Notes: a model not told the origin generated them from the sequence alone. Counted from the stretch's first letter, positions 52,986 through 61,783 are shown. The stretch: DNA of 64,000 nucleotides from Exiguobacterium marinum DSM 16307 (GCF_000620845.1 NZ_KK211189.1:2497162-2561161); one strand, 5' to 3'. Numbers and translations are program-made.

Positions 52986-54086
52986 TCACACCACTGTTCG
53001 TTTTGCGATGACAATCGGTTCGTCGATTGTACCCCGAATGACCTGTCCTCGTTTTACGACCACTTCTTTATCAAGGATCGCATTTTCGACAACAGCCCCT
53101 TCTTCAATGATCGACTTCGACGAAATGATAGAATTCTTGACGCGAGCATGCTTACTTACTTGAACACCACGGAAGAGAATACTGTTTTGAACTTCCCCAT
53201 GAATTTTACATCCGTTCGCCACGAGTGCTTCATTCACTTTCGAACCTTTCAAGTAACGAGTAGGTGGTTCGTGCTTGATTTTCGTATAAATGTGCGGGAA
53301 ATCGTAAATAATCCCTTCTCCACGGAGCAATCGCATACTTTCATTATAATAAGAAAGTACAGAATGAATGACTTGCATTTTCCCGACATAATGATAACCG
53401 TGAACGTGTAAACGGTGGAGTTGTGGACGAATGACGCCATCTAATAAATCATATTCACCTTTAGACGTCGCTTCGTCAACGAGCCGCATGAAGAGATTCT
53501 TTGACATAATAATTGTCTCTGTATATGAATACTCATCATCTGGTGAAAATCCTCGTTCTGACACGCCGACGACACGATCGTTCTCACCGAGACGAATCGG
53601 GCGACAGTAACCACATTTCTGCTCATGTGTTGTATAAGCAAGTGTGATATCCGCACCAATCGATTTGTGATGTTCGAGCATGTCGTTATAGTCAATCGTC
53701 GTCAGCACGTTCGACCCTGTAATAACTACATACGGTTGCTTGCTGCGAATGAAATGTTCACGGTGTATCGAAAAGTTTGCCAAATCCCCAAGATACGCTT
53801 CACCGTCTGGTTTTAATGCCGGAGGGAAGATGTGAAGCCCACCTTGAGAGCGATCTAAGTCCCACTCTTTTCCTGATCCGAGGTGGTCCATCAAGGAGCG
53901 ATACTTATCTAATGTAAAAATCCCGACTTGACTAATATTTTGCGTAATCATATTCGTCAACGTGAAATCAATCAGGCGATATCGTCCTGAAAAAGGGACT
54001 GCTGCTAAATTGCGATGTCCTGTAAATTCTGGAAACAATCCTTGTTCCGTTCCTAAGTTAATGACCCCTAATAAATCGTTCGTCAA
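52986..54086 (-). CDS. glgD: Glucose-1-phosphate adenylyltransferase regulatory subunit
   Basis: GlgD resembles GlgC but is thought to tune it rather than catalyse. The 366 residues begin with a weak nucleotide site ([20 protein letters not shown], no GGxGxRLxPLT), then [17 protein letters not shown], and end in a left-handed beta-helix with many V/I repeats ([20 protein letters not shown]). The missing N-terminal motif fits a non-catalytic role. TTG at 54086 with AAGGAGG at 8 bases is the best start; the frame opens 52 codons earlier. Confidence 0.94.
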   Translation of the reverse strand: MTNDLLGVINLGTEQGLFPEFTGHRNLAAVPFSGRYRLIDFTLTNMITQNISQVGIFTLDKYRSLMDHLGSGKEWDLDRSQGGLHIFPPALKPDGEAYLGDLANFSIHREHFIRSKQPYVVITGSNVLTTIDYNDMLEHHKSIGADITLAYTTHEQKCGYCRPIRLGENDRVVGVSERGFSPDDEYSYTETIIMSKNLFMRLVDEATSKGEYDLLDGVIRPQLHRLHVHGYHYVGKMQVIHSVLSYYNESMRLLRGEGIIYDFPHIYTKIKHEPPTRYLKGSKVNEALVANGCKIHGEVQNSILFRGVQVSKHARVKNSIISSKSIIEEGAVVENAILDKEVVVKRGQVIRGTIDEPIVIAKRTVV

Positions 54087-54120
54087 CAGTAACGCCTCCT
54101 TGCGTATCTCTTTACTTGTT

Positions 54121-55275
54121 TCAAACCCGTTGTTTGAAGACGGTTCCGCTTTCGATGTTTTCATGTGGTTCAATAACAACGATTTCACCACCTGGCTCAC
54201 CGACTGTCGCACCATCTTCAATGACTGCACAGCTCGCGACAATGGCTCTGTGAATTGTTACATCCTTCCCAATTCTAGCCCCCGGCATAATCACGGAGTC
54301 TTTGACGAGTGAGCCCTCTTCGACACGGACGTCATAAAATAGAACCGAGTGTTGCACTTCTCCTTCGATATGACACCCTTCATTGATCACAGACTGTTCG
54401 ACACATGCATCTTTTCCAATATACTGAGGTGTCTGATTCGGGTTGACCGAATAGATTTTAAAATCTGGGTCATACAAATCAAATGGAGGGTCTTCCTCTA
54501 AGAGGTCCATGTTCGCTTCCCAAAGTGATTGAATCGTCCCAACATCTTTCCAGTATCCTTTGAACTTGTAGGCGAAGACGTCAAGCCCTTGGAGAAGCGT
54601 ATTTGGAATGATGTTCTTCCCGAAGTCAAAGCTCGACGTCTCATCTTCAGCATCTTTAATTAAATGCTCTCGTAAGACTTTCCAGTTGAAGATGTAGATG
54701 CCCATCGATGCCAAGTTACTCTTTGGGTCTTCAGGCTTTTCATCAAACTCATTGATTCGAAGGTCATCCGCTGTGTTTAAAATACCGAATCGTGATGCTT
54801 CGTCCCATGGTACTTCCATGACAGAGATGGTCACATCGGCTTGTTTTTCTTTGTGGGCCTCGAGCATCTTCTCGTAGTCCATTTTGTAAATGTGATCTCC
54901 TGATAAGATCAAGACGTAATCCGGATCGTAAGCGTCGATGTAGCTCAAGTTACGATAGATCGCATTAGCTGTTCCTTCATACCAATTTTTCCCCGACTGT
55001 GCTTGATAAGGTGGAAGAATCGCCAATCCTCCATTGCGACGATCTAAGTCCCATGCTGTCCCGATTCCTAAGTAACGATTCAATTCAAGTGGCTCGTATT
55101 GCGTCAATACCCCGACTGTTGTGATTCCTGAGTTCGTGCAGTTTGACAATGGGAAATCGATAATTCGGTACTTTCCGCCGAAATTCACGGCTGGTTTCGC
55201 CGTTTTTCGCGTGAGAGGCCCTAATCGTTTTCCTTCTCCTCCCGCAAGGAGCATCGCAACCATTTCTTGCTTCAT
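54121..55275 (-). CDS. glgC: Glucose-1-phosphate adenylyltransferase, catalytic subunit
   Basis: This 384-residue enzyme makes ADP-glucose from ATP and glucose 1-phosphate, the committed step in glycogen synthesis. It has the nucleotide motif [20 protein letters not shown], the [10 protein letters not shown] loop, the catalytic [16 protein letters not shown], the sugar-binding [12 protein letters not shown], and a C-terminal beta-helix. GAGGAGG precedes the ATG. It is the first gene of the glgCDAP operon, behind a promoter with a perfect cre box. No glgB lies in the window. Confidence 0.97.
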   Translation of the reverse strand: MKQEMVAMLLAGGEGKRLGPLTRKTAKPAVNFGGKYRIIDFPLSNCTNSGITTVGVLTQYEPLELNRYLGIGTAWDLDRRNGGLAILPPYQAQSGKNWYEGTANAIYRNLSYIDAYDPDYVLILSGDHIYKMDYEKMLEAHKEKQADVTISVMEVPWDEASRFGILNTADDLRINEFDEKPEDPKSNLASMGIYIFNWKVLREHLIKDAEDETSSFDFGKNIIPNTLLQGLDVFAYKFKGYWKDVGTIQSLWEANMDLLEEDPPFDLYDPDFKIYSVNPNQTPQYIGKDACVEQSVINEGCHIEGEVQHSVLFYDVRVEEGSLVKDSVIMPGARIGKDVTIHRAIVASCAVIEDGATVGEPGGEIVVIEPHENIESGTVFKQRV

Positions 55276-55357
55276 AAATAATAAGCCTCCTCAAAATCGT
55301 AATATACAACCTCTTTTACCCTTTTTCGCTCTTTCCTAAAGTATTCCTTCTCGAATT

Positions 55358-55377
55358 ATTATATGATAACGTTTACA
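55358..55377 (-). promoter_or_regulatory. glg operon promoter with a perfect cre box
   Basis: On the minus strand TGTAAACGTTATCA (55377-55364) fits the cre consensus at all positions and abuts TATAAT (55363-55358). The -35 place is AT-rich without a clear hexamer. CcpA bound here would block glgC transcription. The plus-strand TATAAT for the PBP gene is at 55405-55410. Confidence 0.75.
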
Positions 55378-55430
55378 TTTTTTATTTTTTTATAAATTTG
55401 ACGATATAATGAATAGAAAGAGGTGATTGG

Positions 55431-57218
55431 ATGAGAGCTTGGATTGGAACTTTATTTTTCGCTGGACTTTTAGCGACTTCCTTAACACTCACAAACGCAT
55501 TGAAAGAAGAGATTGATAAAACTGAAGAGATTTTATCGTGGGGAGAAGAACTGGTGTCGGCGCAACCACTCTCGTCGAAACATGCCATCACACTCGCATA
55601 CAATGGTGGGGAACAACAAATTTATTTGGCTGGCCGTAGAAATGATGTAACTCCAAAGGCGTTGCCTAAACACATTCAAGAAGCCATCATGACTATTGAA
55701 GACCGTAAATTCAATGCTCATCCCGGTTATGATTTGAGCGGAATCGCCCGTGCGTTTATCAATAACGCGAACGAGACATCCGTTCAAGGTGGGAGCACGA
55801 TCACACAACAGCTCGCACGAAACGTCTACCTCACACATGAGCGAACATATGAACGAAAAGTGAAGGAATTGTTAATCGCGCAAGCGCTTGAAAAAAACTA
55901 TAGCAAAAAAGAAATTTTAACAGCTTATAGCAATGTCATATTCTTTGGACATAACGTATATGGGATTCAATCTGCGGCTGATACATACTTTTCAAGGCCG
56001 CTCGCTGATTTGAATTGGAATCAACTGGCCTATCTGTTGACGGTACCGAATAATCCGTCCCTTTACGACCCGCTCAATCCTACAGAAGCTTATTTTGAAC
56101 GGAAGGACCGGATTTTGACACAATTGTTTGAAGCAAGTATCCTCTCAAAGAGTGCCTACGATCAGTATCACGGCGTGAAGCTAGAAGCATCATATCGCAG
56201 TCAAACAATCCAATACCCGGACTATATGGATACAGCCGTCCGCGAGGCGATTCAATTGGTACGTACGCGCTATGACTTGGACGATACCGAAGCAAGAGAT
56301 TATTTATCTACCCATGAAGCAACGATTGAGACTTACTTATCGACAGGGAAACAGAAACAAGCAAAACGGGTGATGAGTCAACTTCCTCCCGGGCTGAACG
56401 GAGGCTATACGGAACTGACACCTCAAGGACGAATCGTGGCAATGGTCGATTCAGAAATGACACAAGTCGGTGAGTTCAACCGGGCGACACAGGCGTATCG
56501 CCAACCAGGATCAGCCATCAAACCAATTCTCGTGTTCGCACCATTTATCGAAGACACTGGTGCGACGCTTGACACAGTACTCGATGGACGACCGACCTGT
56601 TACGGTTCGTATTGTCCCGGGAATAGCCACGACCGCGTGTTAGGTGATGTCTTGTTAAAGGACGCGGTCGCCTACTCGTATAACACACCTGCTCTCGCCG
56701 CCTTCTCAGCGATTGATCAAGAGAGGGCGTATAAGACGGCAGACATGATGTTCAGTCAATGGGATGAACAGGATGAGAACTTAGCTAGCGCTCTTGGTGG
56801 ACTCACACAAGGAGTCTCTCCGAGAGAACTGGCAGCCGCCTACACACCGTTCTTAAACAAAGGTGTCTATACATCAGGACATACGATCAAACAAATCAAA
56901 TTCAAGTCCGGGGAGCCGACATTGACGCCAATTTTGACCAAAGAGGCCATTTGGTCTACGGATACCATGGACGTGATGAAGAAAGCATTATCGACCGTCA
57001 CCACGTACGGGACGGGACGCTATGCGAATCGAGTGAAAGGCGACTACGATTATCTCGGAGGCAAGACGGGAACGACAAACGACAATAAAGACATGTGGTA
57101 CGTCGGACTGACCGATCGCACCATCACCGCCATTTGGCTTGGTGCCGACACACCTCGTCCGTTCCCAGAACTCGCCAACCGTGCGTATCCAGCGATTGTT
57201 TGGACGGAGTCGCATTAA
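55431..57218 (+). CDS. Class A penicillin-binding protein
   Basis: This 595-residue cell-wall enzyme has both activities. A short inside end and one helix (AWIGTLFFAGLLATSLTL) are followed by a GT51 glycosyltransferase (IEDRKFNAHPGYD, QGGSTITQQLARN, RKVKELLIAQALEK) and a transpeptidase with all three motifs: QPGSAIKP (SxxK), YSYNTPA (SxN) and GGKTGTT (KTG). It resembles the short PbpD/PBP4 group of Bacillus. GAGGTG precedes the ATG. It is divergent from glgC and ends at a strong terminator. Confidence 0.94.
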   Translation: MRAWIGTLFFAGLLATSLTLTNALKEEIDKTEEILSWGEELVSAQPLSSKHAITLAYNGGEQQIYLAGRRNDVTPKALPKHIQEAIMTIEDRKFNAHPGYDLSGIARAFINNANETSVQGGSTITQQLARNVYLTHERTYERKVKELLIAQALEKNYSKKEILTAYSNVIFFGHNVYGIQSAADTYFSRPLADLNWNQLAYLLTVPNNPSLYDPLNPTEAYFERKDRILTQLFEASILSKSAYDQYHGVKLEASYRSQTIQYPDYMDTAVREAIQLVRTRYDLDDTEARDYLSTHEATIETYLSTGKQKQAKRVMSQLPPGLNGGYTELTPQGRIVAMVDSEMTQVGEFNRATQAYRQPGSAIKPILVFAPFIEDTGATLDTVLDGRPTCYGSYCPGNSHDRVLGDVLLKDAVAYSYNTPALAAFSAIDQERAYKTADMMFSQWDEQDENLASALGGLTQGVSPRELAAAYTPFLNKGVYTSGHTIKQIKFKSGEPTLTPILTKEAIWSTDTMDVMKKALSTVTTYGTGRYANRVKGDYDYLGGKTGTTNDNKDMWYVGLTDRTITAIWLGADTPRPFPELANRAYPAIVWTESH

Positions 57219-57256
57219 AAAGGAGTCAGCCGCTGAAAAGTGGGCTGACTCCTTTT
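57218..57256. terminator. Two-way terminator after PBP gene
   Basis: A perfect 14-bp stem, AAAAGGAGTCAGCC with GGCTGACTCCTTTT, has an 11-base loop; it also serves the convergent gene. Confidence 0.92.
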
Positions 57257-57259
57257 GTT

Positions 57260-58135
57260 CTATTTCCGACGTTCAATCTGAAGTCGATATGCTCCCCAAT
57301 GTTCCTTCAACTCGTCGTGATCGATCAGTTTCCAAGGGTTGAAACGAACTTGACCATGTTTGTTGAAATAGAGTCCATCTCTCACACAGTAACTCGCATG
57401 AATCAGTTGCCCTTGGTCGTTCCAAAACGTCAGGACGTCATTCGACCTTGGCGCATCATCCTTCACGGTTTCGTACCCACTTCGCTTTAGTGTCTGAAGG
57501 AATGTCTCCGGATGAACCCATTGGTGAACGATTTGTTCGTTTCCTGTGACCGCAAACAACGTCGCTGCGAGACAGTTACTTCCCTCCTGGATTGGAAACC
57601 GATTTGCATAGTCCGCAAGATACGAGGCAATCGAGTCATCACAGGGTTCCCCTTCCCAACGATCCCACTCCTTCGCATAGTCGAGCAGAAGAGAATGACG
57701 CATCTCGATGTCGAGAGCATTCCAATTTTGCGAATGCAAGACGATTACATGCGTGCCGTCCTTCTCTACAATCGCCTCATTCGATAGACGTTTCATCTGC
57801 TCGTCCGATATCGGCAAAACGAGACCGCGATTTGTCATCACTTGATATTCCAATAGACGTGTTTTGACATGACCCTGCAACTCCGCCAAAAAACCAGAGA
57901 ACGCATGGATGATATGGGTCACCTCCTGACCCATCTGCCATGTCACATACGGATTCGTAATTCCAGGTCTTCGGTAAATAGGATGAGTGACAAATTCTTG
58001 TCTCGGGATAATAAGACAGGAAACCGGTAAGTCATCGAGGAACGAGGAATCAATCCAATACAATGTTTCCTCAGGTACGAATGAATGACACCATGCTTCC
58101 ATCACATCAAAGGTCGGTTCAAAGCATTCTTTCAT
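57260..58135 (-). CDS. Unrecognised protein with a possible NlpC/P60-like Cys/His end
   Basis: I do not know this 291-residue protein. It has no signal or membrane segment. The last 110 residues resemble a papain-like amidase: Cys188 opening a helix in EGSNCLAATLFAVTG, then Asp233 in NDVLTFWNDQGQLIHAS with His246, and a strand with DGLYFNKHGQ. The order Cys...His on strands fits the NlpC/P60 plan but is weak. The first 180 residues are alpha/beta without known motif. It overlaps the membrane-protein gene before it by ATGA, so the two are coupled. The function is open. Confidence 0.6.
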   Translation of the reverse strand: MKECFEPTFDVMEAWCHSFVPEETLYWIDSSFLDDLPVSCLIIPRQEFVTHPIYRRPGITNPYVTWQMGQEVTHIIHAFSGFLAELQGHVKTRLLEYQVMTNRGLVLPISDEQMKRLSNEAIVEKDGTHVIVLHSQNWNALDIEMRHSLLLDYAKEWDRWEGEPCDDSIASYLADYANRFPIQEGSNCLAATLFAVTGNEQIVHQWVHPETFLQTLKRSGYETVKDDAPRSNDVLTFWNDQGQLIHASYCVRDGLYFNKHGQVRFNPWKLIDHDELKEHWGAYRLQIERRK

Positions 58136-58689
58136 AAGATGATATCTCCGACAGAATTAAACAAGCGAAGGACCGACCAACCTAACCCACTGATCAACGT
58201 CGCCCACATAACGGCCTGCATGAGCAATAAGCCGATGGCACGTGGGACAGACATCGATTGGCTTACTTGCCAGACATAGTAAAAGAGATACATCAAGAGC
58301 GTTCCTACGAGGACGGCGATGACGGCGAGTAACGTGTTCAAAAAGAGAAAGCTGATTCCAGACCCGATGAGGAAGATGATGGCCCCAGGTTTGAGCCGAT
58401 GAAGTGACGTCCCATTCGTCTCCCGCGCAAAAAAGGCGAAACCGAGTTGATTGAACGTATCGGCAACCAACTTGAATGCGCTAAACAACATAAAGAAAAT
58501 CGTGAAGAATACGACGAGCACAAGCACTTTTGTCTCTTGCACGGATAACAGTTCGATGATTTCACTATATACGCCAATTTGATTCAGCCATTGGATCACA
58601 TACTCGGATGTCGCGATCGCAAGTGACGTGGAAAACAAAATAATTCCGATGAGTGGGGCATAGCTCAGTAAGTACACATTCGTTTTCAT
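58132..58689 (-). CDS. Yip1-like membrane protein
   Basis: This 185-residue protein has about five helices (PLIGIILFSTSLAIATSEYV, VLVLVVFFTIFFMLFSAFKL, GAIIFLIGSGISFLFLN, TLLAVIAVLVGTLLMYLFYY, LLLMQAVMWATLISGL), the layout of Yip1/DUF1282 proteins. No motif points to a function. Its stop overlaps the start of the Cys/His protein gene after it, so the two may act together at the membrane. Confidence 0.68.
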   Translation of the reverse strand: MKTNVYLLSYAPLIGIILFSTSLAIATSEYVIQWLNQIGVYSEIIELLSVQETKVLVLVVFFTIFFMLFSAFKLVADTFNQLGFAFFARETNGTSLHRLKPGAIIFLIGSGISFLFLNTLLAVIAVLVGTLLMYLFYYVWQVSQSMSVPRAIGLLLMQAVMWATLISGLGWSVLRLFNSVGDIIL

Positions 58690-58792
58690 GTTCCTTCTCC
58701 AATTTCACAGTAATTTCTTATATTCAGTGCAATTCTACTAACAAGTATATTATACTATTCATAGTTATGGAGAATAAAAGGGGGATTTTTGG

Positions 58793-58885
58793 ATGGGCCT
58801 ATTATTGATGGTTGGAATCAGCGTCGTCTTCCTCTCAGCAATTTTGACAGCTGGATATAACCGTAAACCTGAGGGTAACGAATAA
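58793..58885 (+). CDS. Small membrane protein, 30 residues
   Basis: A 30-codon ORF starts ATG at 58793, with GGGGGA 7 bases upstream, and ends at TAA (58883-58885), right at a terminator hairpin. The product begins MGLLLMVGISVVFLSAILTA, one hydrophobic helix, then GYNRKPEGNE, a polar end. TATACT (58751-58756) is a possible -10 box. Its own start signal, promoter and terminator make it likely a real, single small gene. The function is unknown. Confidence 0.65.
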   Translation: MGLLLMVGISVVFLSAILTAGYNRKPEGNE

Positions 58886-58913
58886 GAGCCGGGATTCTTA
58901 CGAATCCGGCTCT
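58885..58913. terminator. Two-way terminator between the 30-residue ORF and trmL
   Basis: AGAGCCGGGATTC pairs with GAATCCGGCTCT with one bulged G and a 4-base loop, then TTTTT on plus. Confidence 0.9.
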
Positions 58914-58916
58914 TTT

Positions 58917-59390
58917 TTATTTCAACCCTGCGTATCCTTGTTGGCGAAGGGCTTCATATACAATGATGGCCGCCGTATTCGATACATTCAATGAACGGAC
59001 GAGATTCGATTGCGGCAGGCGGATGCAACGATCTAAATTGTTCTCGATGACTTCCATCGGCAAGCCTTTCGTTTCACGACCAAAGACGAAGAAGTAGTCA
59101 CCTTCTACATCAGAGACGTCTAAATCACTCGGATATTGTTCCCCGTACTTCGTGATATAAAAGAACTGTCCATCCGGATGCTTCTCCCACAGTTCTTCTA
59201 ACGAGTCGTGATAACGGACATCGACAAATTGCCAATAGTCGAGACCGGCGCGCTTTAGCATCTTATCGTCCGTCGAGAAGCCGAGCGGACGAATCAGATG
59301 AAGGACCGAGTTCGTCGCCGCACACGTACGTGAGACGTTCCCAGTATTTGCTGGTATTTCTGGTTGAAACATTACGACATGAATCGCCAT
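58917..59390 (-). CDS. trmL: tRNA (cytidine/uridine-34 2'-O)-methyltransferase
   Basis: This 157-residue SPOUT enzyme methylates the ribose of the wobble base in tRNA-Leu (CAA and cmnm5UAA). It has the N-terminal QPEIPANTGNVSRTCAATNS, the SAM-knot end FVFGRETKGLP and IRLPQSNLVRSLNVSNTAAI. It is like E. coli TrmL (YibK) and B. subtilis CspR. GAGGGA precedes the ATG. It is the last gene of queG-ogt-trmL; a tRNA-Leu(CAA) gene is encoded 2 kb away. Confidence 0.95.
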   Translation of the reverse strand: MAIHVVMFQPEIPANTGNVSRTCAATNSVLHLIRPLGFSTDDKMLKRAGLDYWQFVDVRYHDSLEELWEKHPDGQFFYITKYGEQYPSDLDVSDVEGDYFFVFGRETKGLPMEVIENNLDRCIRLPQSNLVRSLNVSNTAAIIVYEALRQQGYAGLK

Positions 59391-59402
59391 GATTGATTTC
59401 CC

Positions 59403-59843
59403 TCACTTTTTCATTTCAAATTCTAGAAGACGTTGTTTCTCGGACAACCCTCCCGCAAAACCGACAAGCTTTCCACTGCTTCCGATAACGCGGTGACATG
59501 GAAAGAGAATCGGCAATGGATTCCGATTGAGTGCTTGACCGACGGCGCGAACGGCTTTCGGTCGCCCAATTTGCTCGGCAATTTGTTTATATGTTCGTGT
59601 CTCGCCATACGGAATGGTCAATAAAGCATCCCATACGTCCTGTTGAAATGGTGTACCGTTCATTTCAACGTAGGCACGATCTGCTTCTTGAAACCCTGTC
59701 TGCTCGACTCGCAACATGAGATCTCGCAACCATTCAGGTGCTTCTTCTTTCGGTTCATGCGTCGTGAACTCAAGAGCCGTCAGCTTGCCTGCTGCGTTTA
59801 ATTCATACGCTAACGGTCCCCATTTAGACGACACGATCTTCAT
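59403..59843 (-). CDS. ogt: Methylated-DNA protein-cysteine methyltransferase
   Basis: This 146-residue suicide repair protein takes methyl groups off O6-methylguanine. The active cysteine is in PILFPCHRVIGSSG; the DNA-binding helix is RAVGQALNRNP; and FQQDVWDALLTIPYGETRTY is typical. The frame opens far upstream inside queG, but ATG at 59843 with GAGAGGAG gives the family length. It overlaps the end of queG by 20 bases, and trmL follows after 12 bases, so the three form an operon. Confidence 0.95.
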   Translation of the reverse strand: MKIVSSKWGPLAYELNAAGKLTALEFTTHEPKEEAPEWLRDLMLRVEQTGFQEADRAYVEMNGTPFQQDVWDALLTIPYGETRTYKQIAEQIGRPKAVRAVGQALNRNPLPILFPCHRVIGSSGKLVGFAGGLSEKQRLLEFEMKK

Positions 59844-60972
59844 GTGCCCACTCCTCTCGATATATGCGAATCTCTTCATGTACCATGTCAGACGCTTCAT
59901 TCTGTTCAATCTCTTCAAACATCGAATCGGCATCCGGTCCGAGAATCGCACCGATCGCCCACACCGCCGTCGCGCGCATATCTTCTCGTTCATCCTGTTT
60001 GATGAATTCCCGTAAGATTGGAATCGCAGAAGGTTCCCGGTAATGCGCGAGTGCTAAAATCGCATTTCGTTGAATCGGTTTCTTCCCACGCCAAGCGCCC
60101 GACAAATGTCCGAACTTTTGTTTGAACTCCCGGTTACTTAATGCCAAAAGCGGCTCTAAGAGCGGTTTGACAATCTCAGCTTCCGGTAACAATTCTTCAT
60201 GGTGGCGCCAGTCTTTTTTACGATTGTACGGACAGACTTGCTGGCACGTGTCACATCCATATAGGCGACCGCCAAGTTTCGACCGAAACTCCCTCGGCAT
60301 CAACGTCTTCATCTGTGTGAGATAGGCGATGCAGCGCTTTGCATCGAGGACACCCGGCTCCACAAGGGCCGTCGTCGGGCAGGCCGTCATGCATTTATCG
60401 CAATCTCCGCATCCGTCTTCAATCGCTTCATCCGGCGGCAAGTATGCATCTAAAATCATTTCACCTAAATAAAGATAGGATCCCTTCTCAGGAGAGATGA
60501 TGGAACAGTTTTTTCCACTAAACCCGATTCCCGCACGTTCTGCGACAGCTCGGTCTACGAGTTCACCCGTATCGACCATCGAACGCGTCCGCACGCCTGG
60601 AACCAATTCTTCGATATACGCTTGGAGTTTTGCCAACCGATCGCCGACCGCCCGATGGTAATCGAGTCCCCACGAAGCACGAGCAAACAATCCTCGTCTC
60701 TCGCCGGCGACACTACGGGGCGCATCCTTTAATTTACTTGGATAGGCGATGGCGATCGCAATGATTGATTGAGCTTCTTCAAGCAGGAGTTCAGGATTTG
60801 TGCGTTTCTCTAAATCCGGTTCTTCGAATCCTGAGGCAAATCCTTTCTCTTGTTGCCGAATAAGTCGTTGTTTCATGACGATGAACGGATCAGCTGTCGT
60901 CACTTTCAACTCGTCAATGCCGATAGTCTCGGCGTACTCGAGGATTTGTTGTTTTAATGTGTACGGGTCCAT
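59824..60972 (-). CDS. queG: Epoxyqueuosine reductase
   Basis: QueG is the cobalamin and iron-sulfur enzyme making queuosine from epoxyqueuosine in tRNAs with GUN anticodons. The 382 residues include the two 4Fe-4S ferredoxin-like sets CGDCDKCMTACPTTAL and CDTCQQVCPYNR, YLGEMILDAYLPPDE before them, and C-terminal HEAT-like repeats (ALAHYREPSAIPILREFI; ATAVWAIGAILGPDA). The ATG at 60972 has AAAGGAGGTG upstream. It starts right after the terminator of the tRNA cluster, which carries all four substrate tRNAs. Confidence 0.95.
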   Translation of the reverse strand: MDPYTLKQQILEYAETIGIDELKVTTADPFIVMKQRLIRQQEKGFASGFEEPDLEKRTNPELLLEEAQSIIAIAIAYPSKLKDAPRSVAGERRGLFARASWGLDYHRAVGDRLAKLQAYIEELVPGVRTRSMVDTGELVDRAVAERAGIGFSGKNCSIISPEKGSYLYLGEMILDAYLPPDEAIEDGCGDCDKCMTACPTTALVEPGVLDAKRCIAYLTQMKTLMPREFRSKLGGRLYGCDTCQQVCPYNRKKDWRHHEELLPEAEIVKPLLEPLLALSNREFKQKFGHLSGAWRGKKPIQRNAILALAHYREPSAIPILREFIKQDEREDMRATAVWAIGAILGPDADSMFEEIEQNEASDMVHEEIRIYREEWAHEDRVV

Positions 60973-61010
60973 TCCGTTCACCTCCTTTATATATTTTCGC
61001 ATACAAAAAA

Positions 61011-61034
61011 TCTCTCCGCCACTCGGCAGAGAGA
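61011..61034 (-). terminator. Terminator of the rRNA-tRNA transcript
   Basis: TCTCTCCGCC pairs with GGCAGAGAGA with one mismatch and a 4-base loop, followed on the minus strand by TTTTTTG. It separates the tRNA cluster from queG. Confidence 0.88.
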
Positions 61035-61039
61035 TATGA

Positions 61040-61110
61040 AGCGGGTGAAGAGAATCGAACTCTCGTCATCAGCTTGGAAGGCTGAGGTTTTACCATTAAA
61101 CTACACCCGC
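61040..61110 (-). tRNA. tRNA-Gly (TCC)
   Basis: The cloverleaf starts GCGGGTG; anticodon stem TCAGC/GCTGA, loop CTTCCAA, anticodon TCC. CCA is not encoded. Last tRNA of the cluster. Confidence 0.95.
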
Positions 61111-61116
61111 AGAAAG

Positions 61117-61197
61117 TACCGGTGGTCGGAGTCGAACCGACACTCCAGAGGAACACGATTTTGAGTCGTGCGCGTCTACCAATTCCGCCACACCGGC
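61117..61197 (-). tRNA. tRNA-Leu (CAA)
   Basis: The cloverleaf starts GCCGGTG with a long variable arm; stem CACGA/TCGTG, loop CTCAAAA, anticodon CAA. CCA is not encoded. It is the expected substrate of TrmL. Confidence 0.93.
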
Positions 61198-61206
61198 ATA
61201 TTATGT

Positions 61207-61280
61207 TGGAGGCGCCAGTCGGAATCGAACCGACGATAGAGGAGTTGCAGTCCTCTGCCTTACCACTTGGCTATGGCGCC
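61207..61280 (-). tRNA. tRNA-Cys (GCA)
   Basis: The cloverleaf starts GGCGCCA; stem GAGGA/TCCTC, loop CTGCAAC, anticodon GCA. CCA encoded. Confidence 0.95.
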
Positions 61281-61289
61281 AAAAGTCAT

Positions 61290-61364
61290 TGGAGCGGAAG
61301 ACGGGATTCGAACCCGCGACCCCGACCTTGGCAAGGTCGTATTCTACCACTGAACTACTTCCGC
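61290..61364 (-). tRNA. tRNA-Gly (GCC)
   Basis: The cloverleaf starts GCGGAAG; stem CGACC/GGTCG, loop TTGCCAA, anticodon GCC. CCA encoded. Confidence 0.95.
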
Positions 61365-61368
61365 AAAA

Positions 61369-61443
61369 TGGCTGGGCTGGAAGGGATCGAACCTACGCAT
61401 GTCGGAATCAAAATCCGATGCCTTACCACTTGGCTACAGCCCA
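61369..61443 (-). tRNA. tRNA-Gln (TTG)
   Basis: The cloverleaf starts TGGGCTG; stem TCGGA/TCCGA, loop TTTTGAT, anticodon TTG. CCA encoded. Confidence 0.95.
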
Positions 61444-61450
61444 ATAATAA

Positions 61451-61527
61451 TGGGGCGACTGAAGGGAATTGAACCCTCGAATGCCGGAATCACAATCCGG
61501 TGCGTTAACCACTTCGCCACAATCGCC
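61451..61527 (-). tRNA. tRNA-His (GTG)
   Basis: The cloverleaf carries the extra 5' G (G-1) opposite C73 that marks tRNA-His; stem CCGGA/TCCGG, loop TTGTGAT, anticodon GTG. CCA encoded. Queuosine substrate. Confidence 0.95.
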
Positions 61528-61542
61528 ATGATGAAATTAAAA

Positions 61543-61613
61543 CAGGGGCAGCAGGAATCGAACCCGCGCTGACGGTTTTGGAGACCGTAGTTCTACCGCT
61601 AAACTATGCCCCT
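61543..61613 (-). tRNA. tRNA-Trp (CCA)
   Basis: The cloverleaf starts AGGGGCA; stem ACGGT/ACCGT, loop CTCCAAA, anticodon CCA. The 3' CCA tail is not encoded. Confidence 0.95.
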
Positions 61614-61616
61614 AAG

Positions 61617-61700
61617 TGGTGGGGGGGGGCGGATTCGAACCGCCGAACCCGAGGGAGCGGATTTACAGTCCGCCGCGTTTAGCCACTTCGCTACCCCCCC
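61617..61700 (-). tRNA. tRNA-Tyr (GTA)
   Basis: The acceptor stem is seven G against seven C; long variable arm; loop CTGTAAA, anticodon GTA. CCA encoded. Queuosine substrate. Confidence 0.95.
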
Positions 61701-61707
61701 ACATATA

Positions 61708-61783
61708 TGGTGGCTTTGGACGGAATCGAACCGCCGACACAAGGATTTTCAGTCCTTTGCTCTACCAACTGAGCTACAAAGCC
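61708..61783 (-). tRNA. tRNA-Phe (GAA)
   Basis: The cloverleaf starts GGCTTTG; stem AAGGA/TCCTT, loop CTGAAAA, anticodon GAA. CCA encoded. Confidence 0.95.
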
